Source of the DNA: Pseudoclavibacter endophyticus
GTDB taxonomy: Bacteria > Actinomycetota > Actinomycetes > Actinomycetales > Microbacteriaceae
Direction: 5' to 3'
DNA: 64,000 nt
NCBI RefSeq assembly: GCF_008831085.1
Contig: NZ_WBJY01000003.1
Coordinates: 1-64,000 of the forward strand
Of the stretch, positions 57,774 to 64,000 are shown one piece after another. The translations under genes were made by a program, and so were the position numbers. Under the pieces are notes generated by a model that was not told the DNA's origin, made no database searches, and worked only from the letters and a program-made list of their open reading frames with translations. The stretch's first letter is position 1. The number at the start of each line of letters is the position of its first letter.

Positions 57774-57779
57774 TACCCT
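57774..57779 (+). promoter_or_regulatory. -10 element TACCCT
   Basis: TACCCT predicts a transcript starting near 57786 and a leader of about 34 nt to the GTG at 57820, which has a GGGAGG ribosome-binding site at 57809-57814. Confidence 0.3.
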
Positions 57780-57819
57780 CGCGATGCGCGGGAGCGGCCC
57801 GGGCAGACGGGAGGATCCG

Positions 57820-58215
57820 GTGGACTCGACGTCGGGGATGCCGGGATCGGCCGGTCCCGCGGGACGACCGGGGCCGAACGGCCGCGGGTCGAGGCGGGAT
57901 GGACGCCGGCCGGGGAGGCCCGCCGAGCCTGCTGTGCGTCCCCAGCACGACGCGAACGGGCGCCTGCAGGAGACCGAGCCCTACGCGAAATACCTGGTCT
58001 GGCTGGCGCCCGTCGCCGCGGTCGTGTCGCTGGTCGCGGGAACGGGCTTCGCGATCAGCTTCGCATGGGCGGGTGACACGGGAGGCGTGATCGTGACCCT
58101 CGTCGTGCTGGCGATCGCGCTGCTCAACTGCTGGGTGGGCTTCGTGCAGGCGCGGCGCGCGCTGCGCAGCGACCGCCTCGACGCCGAGGGTCGTCGCGGC
58201 GACGGCCGCGACTGA
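57820..58215 (+). CDS. small membrane protein with disordered N-terminus
   Basis: 131 residues from GTG with GGGAGG 5 nt upstream. Residues 1-60 are Gly/Pro/Arg-rich (SGMPGSAGPAGRPGPNGRG...) and probably disordered; two membrane spans follow (YLVWLAPVAAVVSLVAGTGFAISF, VIVTLVVLAIALLNCWVGFVQ), then a charged tail. It precedes the WXG-protein cassette by 340 nt and may belong to it. Family unknown. Confidence 0.5.
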   Translation: MDSTSGMPGSAGPAGRPGPNGRGSRRDGRRPGRPAEPAVRPQHDANGRLQETEPYAKYLVWLAPVAAVVSLVAGTGFAISFAWAGDTGGVIVTLVVLAIALLNCWVGFVQARRALRSDRLDAEGRRGDGRD

Positions 58216-58556
58216 CGGCGCGTCCGACGACACGACACGCGCATGGGGAGTTCTCCCCAACGACAACCGGCGCGCGGGCCCCTAACTTTGTGAGCGGAAT
58301 CGCACGAGGTGGGTCTCTGGTGCGGTTGCCAAGCGACAGCGGCGCATTGACGACAGGGAGCGTGGGCGGGCACGGGCTGCTGCAGGGGAAGAGGGCGAGC
58401 ACGACGTGCTCGGCGTCCTCCGGCGCCGGCCGATGAGCCATCGCCCACGACGTCCGTCTGACCGAGCGTTCCGGGCGCGGCACCTCTGACAACTGAACAA
58501 CCGCCGGGATGTGGATCCCGGCGCGCCCACCCCCATCGAGAGGAATCGGGTCACCC
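58216..58556 (+). other. 341-nt intergenic region before the WXG cassette
   Basis: No gene seen. It contains the dyad TGGGGAGTTCTCCCCA (58244-58259), which could be an operator, and an AGAGGA sequence about 12 nt before the ATG at 58557. No clear promoter pair could be picked. Confidence 0.4.
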
Positions 58557-59621
58557 ATGGCGAACGGCATGTACGGCGCAAATACGACGGCGCTCCGCGT
58601 CATCGCGGGACGGTTCGGGCGTCGCAGCGATGGCGTGCGGTCCGTCGCCTCGCACACGCTGGGCGAAGTTCGCGCCATCGAGTGGCTCGGCCCCGACGCC
58701 GACGCCTATCGCGACGATTACGAGACGCGCGTCGTCACCGAGCTGAAGGCGCTCGCGATCGTGCTCGAGAACCGTGAGAAGGAGCTCTTCCGCCAGGCCG
58801 ACGAGCAGGACGACGCCAGCCTGGCCGGCGGGGCGGGCGGCGGACCGGGCCAGCGTTCGCCCGGCGAGGGCGGACCGGGCCCCTTCGACTTCTTGAAACA
58901 CTTGCGGCTCGACTGGCGCGACCTCGCCCACCTCTACCCGGACATCCGCAACCCCCTGCGGGGCCTCCGTTTCCTCATGGAGGCGGGCTACGCCATCACG
59001 CACCCCGGTGTGTTCGGCAAGTTCTTCACGACGAACTGGACGGGCATCACGGGCTACGTGAACGGCTGGGGCAAGACGGGAGCCGGCATCGAGGCTGCCC
59101 TCGAGGCCAGCCGCGCCGGCTTCCTCTACAAGCCGCTCAAGACGGTGACCGATTTCCTGCAGGGCAAGCCGCTCTCCGTGTTCCTTGAGAACAAGCTCGC
59201 CAACGTCGTCGACGGTGCGCTCGGCCTGAAGCCGTTGCAGCACTTCGTCACGGGCGCGGACGGCGTCACCGACGTCAGCAAGTTGAGCCGCACGAGCGAC
59301 GCGATTCAGTCGTTCCTGGGCAAGGAGGGGCGCCTGCTCGGTCGTGGCCTCGGCGCGTTCGCGGTGGGCATGGACGGCTTCGCCGCGGTGCAGCAGTTCG
59401 GCAACGGCGAGTACGGTTCGGCGGCGTGGAGCACGACGAAGGCCGTCCTCGGCGGTATGTCGTTCATCCCCGGCCCCGTCGGGTGGGCGGCGGCCGGCGT
59501 CAGCGTCGGTATCGCGGCCTACGAGAACATCCCGGTGGTCAAGAACACGGTCGACGCGGTTGCGGGCGGCATCGCGAATGGCGCGAAGTCCGTCTGGAAC
59601 GCCATCAACCCGTTCGGCTAG
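58557..59621 (+). CDS. large WXG100-like protein, type VII secretion substrate candidate (1)
   Basis: 354 residues. The N-terminal 95 residues form a WXG100-like helical hairpin with W43-L-G45 in AIEWLGPDADAYRDDY; the usual WXG turn is followed by a Y/F-rich second helix. A Gly-rich linker leads to a C-terminal half with hydrophobic Gly/Ala-rich stretches (GGMSFIPGPVGWAAAGVSVGIAAYENIPVV) and the end AINPFG. Size and shape are those of LXG/WXG effectors. The next gene is a paralogue at both ends. Toxic or pore-forming activity is inferred, not seen. Confidence 0.6.
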   Translation: MANGMYGANTTALRVIAGRFGRRSDGVRSVASHTLGEVRAIEWLGPDADAYRDDYETRVVTELKALAIVLENREKELFRQADEQDDASLAGGAGGGPGQRSPGEGGPGPFDFLKHLRLDWRDLAHLYPDIRNPLRGLRFLMEAGYAITHPGVFGKFFTTNWTGITGYVNGWGKTGAGIEAALEASRAGFLYKPLKTVTDFLQGKPLSVFLENKLANVVDGALGLKPLQHFVTGADGVTDVSKLSRTSDAIQSFLGKEGRLLGRGLGAFAVGMDGFAAVQQFGNGEYGSAAWSTTKAVLGGMSFIPGPVGWAAAGVSVGIAAYENIPVVKNTVDAVAGGIANGAKSVWNAINPFG

Positions 59622-59674
59622 GCCGCTGAAGCACGGTCAACGGAGCAGCGGTCGGCGGGGAGTTGGGCGGGACA

Positions 59675-60796
59675 TTGGCCACGGGAATGTACGGAGCGAA
59701 TCCGGGCGAATTGCGCATGATCGCGCGGCGCTTCGAGCTTCGCAGCGACCTCGTCCGAGGGGTCGCGGCGACGACCAGGAGGGAAGTCGAGGCGACAGAC
59801 TGGATCGGTCCCGATGCCGACGCGTTCAAGGGAGACTACGAGGCGTTTCTCGTCACGGAACTCCGGGCCCTGTCGATCGTGCTCCAGGTGCAGGCGAACG
59901 TGCTCGCGCGACAGGCGGACGAGCAAGACGCAGCGAGCGAGAGTGACGGCTCGTCCGGAGGCTTCGGGACGTGGCTTGGAGGGTACGCGGTGTGGCCGCA
60001 GCCCAGCGGCCCGCGCCTCACAGCGCCCATCGGACGGATATCGGAGCCTCCCGCGAGTTTCCCGCAGCCTTCTTCGTTTCCCCTGCAGTGGCCGCCCCTC
60101 TGGCAGAACCTGCTCCGGATGCTGCCCGATCTGGTCCCGCCGGGGGTCGGGGCGGCCGGCGGCGCGTTCGTGGTCGAATCGGGGTACGCGATCGCCCAGC
60201 CCGGTCTGTTCGGCCCGATCTTCGCCGTGAGCTGGACCAAGATCACGGCGTACGCGGCCGACTGGGCCCCGACGGGCACCCCGGCCGAACGCGCCGTGAC
60301 GGCCAGCCCGTCCGCGATCGCCGCGCCCACGATATCCACTCCCGTCGCGTCGCGCGCGACCGAGCCCGCGGCCGCCGCCGATCGTGTCCTGAGTCAGGGC
60401 GGCAGCGGCTGGAACGGGGGAGGAGGCTCGGCGGCCGAGCCGGTCGCGAAGTCGATCGGCGGATCCGGAGGCCTGACCGGCCTGCAGACCCTGAGCGCTC
60501 CGGACGGCGGACCCGTGGCCGTCTTCGCGAAGGAAAGCACGGGCCGCGATTTCGTCGGCGGCATGACGGGGTTCAACCCGGTCCCGCAGCTTGGCCACAA
60601 TGACGGCGGGTTCCTGGGAACGCTGCGCGCCGTGCTCGGCGCCGCCGCCTTCGTGCCCGGCTCGGTCGGCTGGGCCGCCGGCGGCGCGAGCATCGGCTTC
60701 GCGTTGTACGAGCACATTCCGGCCTTCCGCAGTTGGTTCGACGGTCTCGTGCACTGGTTCGGCAGCGGCATCCGCGCGATCAACCCGTTCGATTGA
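59675..60796 (+). CDS. large WXG100-like protein, type VII secretion substrate candidate (2)
   Basis: 373 residues from TTG 59675, chosen because MATGMYGANP then aligns exactly with MANGMYGANT of the upstream paralogue and places W43-I-G45 at the same position. The middle (about 95-290) is Pro/Gly/Ser/Ala-rich and differs from the paralogue; the C-terminus (GAAAFVPGSVGWAAGGASIGFALYEHIPAF..., ending AINPFD) matches it. Same N and C ends with different middles is the form of polymorphic effectors. Confidence 0.6.
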   Translation: MATGMYGANPGELRMIARRFELRSDLVRGVAATTRREVEATDWIGPDADAFKGDYEAFLVTELRALSIVLQVQANVLARQADEQDAASESDGSSGGFGTWLGGYAVWPQPSGPRLTAPIGRISEPPASFPQPSSFPLQWPPLWQNLLRMLPDLVPPGVGAAGGAFVVESGYAIAQPGLFGPIFAVSWTKITAYAADWAPTGTPAERAVTASPSAIAAPTISTPVASRATEPAAAADRVLSQGGSGWNGGGGSAAEPVAKSIGGSGGLTGLQTLSAPDGGPVAVFAKESTGRDFVGGMTGFNPVPQLGHNDGGFLGTLRAVLGAAAFVPGSVGWAAGGASIGFALYEHIPAFRSWFDGLVHWFGSGIRAINPFD

Positions 60797-60977
60797 TCGG
60801 GCGCGGACGCCACGGCGTTCGCGTGAGCCACGGCCGCGACGTACGCGGCGTGTACAGTGCCCACCTGAACCGGAGCGGGCCCTCCGGCGGTACTCCGGGC
60901 CGGCGCCCGTCTCACCGTCCGGCACGGCGCGCCGGCCCCGGCACGCGCCCCCGCACGCAGCCGCAAGGAGCGAGGCC

Positions 60978-61739
60978 ATGACGACACCCGAGACGATCGC
61001 CGAGCGCACGAGCCAGATCAATCGCGACGCCAATTACACGGGTCTCGGCGTCGCCGAGTTCGTCGCCCTCGTGATGCACGAGAACACCGCCGGCTCCGGC
61101 GTGACCGCTTCGCTGCTCGGGCTCGACGACGAGGCGCTGTTCGAGCCCGCGCCACTCATGTACGGCCGTGCCAGCCTGTTCGCACGCGGCCTGCTCGAGA
61201 CCGGCGATGGCGAGACCATCGAACCGGCCGGCGTCGGGCGGCTCGTCGCGCACGCGGCGGCCAACGCCAGCCGGTGGGTGAGCCTGCTGCTCTTCACGCC
61301 GACCGGCGGGCAGGATGCTGTCTTCCTCATCCAAGCGCCGAGCGGAGCGCTGCTCGTCGTGCCGCGAGCGCTCATGAGCTTCCAGGTGGCGCCGGCGAAT
61401 CTCGCCGACGGGCTGACCGGTGTGGTGTGGGACATCATCGAGCGGCATCTCCACGCCGTCGAGGACGCAACCGTCGTGATCGGCGCGGTCTTCCCCGACG
61501 GCTCGGCGTCGAAGCTGGTGCTGGTGCGCGAAGACCGCGACGCGGATGCCGCCGCGGGCACCGCGTTCGTCGTCGCGATCACCGAGGACCTTGACGACGA
61601 GCCGGCAGACGCGGTCACAGTGCTGACCGAGGACGAGCTCGACGCGGTGCTGAACGCGGCGCTGCGGGGCCCGGACGACGTCGCCGGCGGCAATGTCGGT
61701 GACGGGGCTGGGACGACGGACGGAGCGGACGCATCGTGA
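60978..61739 (+). CDS. EspG-like/secretion-associated protein candidate (1)
   Basis: 253 residues with AAGGAG upstream. Layout: LGVAEFVALVMHENT..., a helical part (LMYGRASLFARGLLETGDGE), then beta strands SRWVSLLLFTPTGGQDAVFLIQAPSGALLVVP and an acidic end. The pattern of an early acidic helix, ARGLL and paired beta strands resembles EspG-type chaperones of WXG/PE substrates, but similarity by eye is weak. It is coupled by overlap to a related gene. Family otherwise unknown. Confidence 0.5.
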   Translation: MTTPETIAERTSQINRDANYTGLGVAEFVALVMHENTAGSGVTASLLGLDDEALFEPAPLMYGRASLFARGLLETGDGETIEPAGVGRLVAHAAANASRWVSLLLFTPTGGQDAVFLIQAPSGALLVVPRALMSFQVAPANLADGLTGVVWDIIERHLHAVEDATVVIGAVFPDGSASKLVLVREDRDADAAAGTAFVVAITEDLDDEPADAVTVLTEDELDAVLNAALRGPDDVAGGNVGDGAGTTDGADAS

Positions 61740-62452
61740 CGACACCACGGGAATGGGTGCCCTTCTCGACCGACGGCGGCGACGAGCCCACGATGGGCTT
61801 CGGCAGGGCCGAGCTGCTCTATGCCCTTCTCGCGCAGCCCACGCCCACCGCGGTGCAGACGGCGCAGAAGCTCGGCTACGCCGAGATCGAGGTCAACGAC
61901 AACACGCGGCTCGTCGGCGGCTCTTCGCTCTTCGCGCAAGGTCAGCTGGTGACGACCGACGGCGAGACGTTCCTCCCCGTCCGCGAGGCGGCACTGCTGT
62001 CGCGGGCGGCCGAGCGGCTGGAGGCATGGATCACGCTCGGCGCCATCGGCGACGACGCGGGCGAGGCGATGATCGGCCTTGCCGTCGATGACGCCCTCAT
62101 CCTCATCGCCCCCGCGCCGCTCGGGAGCTTCATCGTCACGCTCGTGCCGGGCGGCGAGCACCTGCTGGACGTCATCGGGGGGATGCTGGCCGCGCGATTG
62201 GAGGCCGCCGCGCCGGGCGGCGATCCGGTCTTCCTCAACGTCGAGTACGTGGACGAGCAGTCGTCGACGATGTTCGTTCGCCGGCATCCGGACGACGAGG
62301 CCGGTTTCGAGGTCGCGCTCGGCGAGGGCACGGAGTCGAAGCCGCCCATCCTCGACGGCGTGCAGTCCGGTGATGACGTCGACGAGTTCATCGCGGACAT
62401 GCTCGGCGTCGACGCCGAGACCGGATTGCCGCTCGAGGCACCCTCCGGCTAG
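61736..62452 (+). CDS. EspG-like/secretion-associated protein candidate (2)
   Basis: 238 residues from a GTG overlapping the previous stop (GTGA). It follows the same plan as its neighbour: MGFGRAELLYALLAQ, SSLFAQGQLVTTDGE, LEAWITLGAIGDDAGEAMIGLAVDDALILIAPAPLGSFIVTLVP. The two are diverged tandem paralogues matching the two WXG proteins upstream, so one chaperone-like partner per effector is an appealing reading. That is inference. Confidence 0.5.
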   Translation: MTTPREWVPFSTDGGDEPTMGFGRAELLYALLAQPTPTAVQTAQKLGYAEIEVNDNTRLVGGSSLFAQGQLVTTDGETFLPVREAALLSRAAERLEAWITLGAIGDDAGEAMIGLAVDDALILIAPAPLGSFIVTLVPGGEHLLDVIGGMLAARLEAAAPGGDPVFLNVEYVDEQSSTMFVRRHPDDEAGFEVALGEGTESKPPILDGVQSGDDVDEFIADMLGVDAETGLPLEAPSG

Positions 62453-62535
62453 CATCCCGGCACTGCCGGCCGGGGCGCTGCCGGGCGGTTTCGACACACA
62501 CGGCGCGGAGACGGCTCGCCGGCGGTGTCCGCACG

Positions 62536-62541
62536 TACGCT
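62536..62541 (+). promoter_or_regulatory. -10 element TACGCT
   Basis: TACGCT, 7 nt, ATG at 62549; no ribosome-binding site. Likely leaderless. Confidence 0.35.
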
Positions 62542-62548
62542 GAGGCCC

Positions 62549-64000
62549 ATGAGTCAGACGCCCGGTTCCGACACTCCGAACGACGCTTCCGCGACGAGCG
62601 ACCTTGATGCCGCGGTCGCTCGGAGCCGCGCGATCGGCCGCGACGGAGGCCTCGATGACGACGTGGCGGCGGACGGCGCGCGCGGCGCGTACACCGACGA
62701 CCTCGGCGTGAGCCGTGTCGAGCCGAGCCACGAATCGTTCGAGCCGGCGGTGCAGCCACCCGAGCATGACCCGGGTCTTGCCGCCGGCGCCGACCGTGGG
62801 GCCGCAGCGCCCGGGTGGGCAGCGGAGGACTCCGGGCGCTCCGACCTCCCGGAGGCGGCGAGCGTCCCGGTGCGCGACTCCGCCGTCGTCGGCGGGGACG
62901 TCCCGGCCGCCGACGAGACCCCGCCGACCGACGGGCAGGGCGGGGAAGCCGAGGCGGATGCCCCGCACAGCGCCGATGGGCGCCTCAGCGACACCGGCGC
63001 GCGTGCTGACACCGGTGCGCGTGCCGACACCGGTGCGCGTGCCGACGCCCCGGCCGCGGATGCGGACATGCCGATGCCGATGGCGGAGGCGGCCGGAGGG
63101 CGCGATGCCGAACGCGCGAGCACGCGCGCATCCGCGACCGACGCCCCGCACGACGCCTTAGACGACGCCGCGCACAACGCCTCGTACGACGACACAGACG
63201 ACACGACGGAGGACGCCCCCGACGATACCGAGGGAGTCGGCGCACGAGTCGGCGCGGAGGCGGCCGACGACGATGCGGCGGCACCGCGGTCGTCGACCAA
63301 GACCATCGAAGTCGATCGGCGCGCCGGCGACCGCAACGACGACGAGCACACCTTCGCGCCACTCGGGCTGAACGACCAGGAACCGGCCGGCGTGCCGTCG
63401 CCGCCCAGGCCGTTGAGCAACCGCGGGTTCGCGTTCGCGATGGCCCTCGTCGGGTCGCTCGTGTGCGCGGCGCTGTTCCTGGTCGCGTTCGCCGGGCTCC
63501 GAGCGCTCTACACCGAGCACACCGACATCGTCGCGTCGATGCTCGAGTTCCTGCCTACGGCCCCCTTCTACGTGCCGGCGGCGCTCGTCGGCGTCTTCTT
63601 CATCGTGTGGGCCGTCGTCAGCAACCGCGCCGGGCACTGGTCGTACGCCGTCGCGAGCCTCTTCGCCGCGGCGATCGGGTATGTCGGCTACCACCTCGGC
63701 GTCGCCCTGCAGCTGTCGCTCAACACGGGCGGCCTCACGCTCGTCGACCCGCTGGCCACCGTGACCGACCAGGCGCACCTGCCTGCCGGCCTCGTCGCCG
63801 CGCTCGCCGCAGCGCTCGTCGTCACCTGGTTCGGCGCCATCATCGCGTCGCGAGGGCGCCGCCTGTACGCGAGGAACCGCATGGCGAAACGGCGCTACGA
63901 ACGGGACCTCTCCGCAGCCGCGGATGACGAGCACGCCACTCGCGCACGCGACGCAACTCACGACGCCGACCTGAGTGGCCGCCGCGGCGGGGACGCGGCA
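62549..64000 (+). CDS. acidic multi-pass membrane protein, 3' end outside window
   Basis: At least 484 residues, open to the window end. Residues 1-285 are highly acidic and disordered (Asp/Ala/Gly-rich) and contain three copies of DTGARA. Then about four membrane spans (GFAFAMALVGSLVCAALFLVAFAG, APFYVPAALVGVFFIVWAVVS, WSYAVASLFAAAIGYVGYHLGV, LPAGLVAALAAALVVTWFGAII) and a basic tail. It follows the EspG-like genes with its own promoter and may anchor or serve the secretion cassette. Confidence 0.6.
   Translation, partial: MSQTPGSDTPNDASATSDLDAAVARSRAIGRDGGLDDDVAADGARGAYTDDLGVSRVEPSHESFEPAVQPPEHDPGLAAGADRGAAAPGWAAEDSGRSDLPEAASVPVRDSAVVGGDVPAADETPPTDGQGGEAEADAPHSADGRLSDTGARADTGARADTGARADAPAADADMPMPMAEAAGGRDAERASTRASATDAPHDALDDAAHNASYDDTDDTTEDAPDDTEGVGARVGAEAADDDAAAPRSSTKTIEVDRRAGDRNDDEHTFAPLGLNDQEPAGVPSPPRPLSNRGFAFAMALVGSLVCAALFLVAFAGLRALYTEHTDIVASMLEFLPTAPFYVPAALVGVFFIVWAVVSNRAGHWSYAVASLFAAAIGYVGYHLGVALQLSLNTGGLTLVDPLATVTDQAHLPAGLVAALAAALVVTWFGAIIASRGRRLYARNRMAKRRYERDLSAAADDEHATRARDATHDADLSGRRGGDAA
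62990..63043 (+). repeat. three tandem 18-bp repeats
   Basis: GACACCGGTGCGCGTGCC twice (63008-63025, 63026-63043) and a near copy GACACCGGCGCGCGTGCT (62990-63007). They encode DTGARA x3 in the acidic membrane protein; in-frame length change by slippage is possible. Confidence 0.85.

Noticed and set aside
58290..58303. TTGTGAGCGGAAT, similar to the E. coli lac operator
   Set aside because: Only half of the operator is matched, no symmetry and no LacI-type gene nearby; chance.

Overview
The window is high-GC DNA with actinobacterial features: rpoB-rpoC with GTG/TTG starts, an ECF41 sigma factor, a septum-formation-type lipoprotein, WXG100-like proteins and an LAxTG cell-wall anchor. An actinomycete of the Microbacteriaceae type is the best guess, but no rRNA or other species marker is present, so this is inference. 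I saw no rRNA, tRNA, CRISPR array, transposase or integrase.

Layout. (1) 1-5.5 kb is the right end of a prophage: three related tail-tip/fibre-like proteins, a small protein, an opposite-strand cargo gene (1754-2578) and a lysis cassette (SLT-type lysozyme, M15 peptidase, three membrane proteins including a holin candidate), closed by a nested hairpin. (2) 5.5-9.6 kb is accessory DNA of visibly lower GC in places: two small genes with leaderless-type promoters, an autoregulated-looking HTH gene plus an orphan protein with a DUF3039-like tail, and four small excisionase-like HTH genes. (3) 9.8-12.2 kb holds a MerR regulator with a GyrI-like partner behind a 19-bp-spacer promoter, and a sortase-anchored surface protein.

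(4) 12.3-30 kb is a catabolic block: flavin oxidoreductase, IclR regulator, lipoprotein, aldehyde dehydrogenase, LigM-family O-demethylase, OFA-type MFS carrier, an ABC importer with two permeases, and an operon of a ketopantoate-reductase-family dehydrogenase, an FMN alpha-hydroxyacid dehydrogenase and a ThDP decarboxylase, with a divergent MFS carrier. Read as a pathway it fits uptake of a (hydroxy/methoxy)mandelate-like acid, oxidation to the 2-oxo acid, decarboxylation to an aldehyde, oxidation to the aromatic acid and O-demethylation. A fragment of the ABC ATPase C-terminus behind the MFS gene shows past duplication and deletion.

(5) 30-50 kb is mostly housekeeping: ECF41 sigma plus oxidoreductase, lhr-nei-mutarotase, glutathione-independent formaldehyde dehydrogenase, an esterase, NUDIX and EVE proteins, threonine aldolase, SprT, and a run of one intact metallo-beta-lactamase gene followed by a dead metallo-beta-lactamase/spermidine-synthase-like fusion and a second spermidine-synthase-like gene. 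(6) 50-57.6 kb is rpoB-rpoC. (7) 57.8-64 kb is a probable type VII secretion-linked cassette: a small membrane protein, two paralogous large WXG proteins, two related EspG-like proteins and an acidic multi-pass membrane protein cut by the window end.

A recurring feature is a -10 hexamer of form nAnnnT lying exactly 6 nt before an ATG/GTG, at about fourteen genes on both strands, which suggests that leaderless transcripts are common here. It also decided several start choices.
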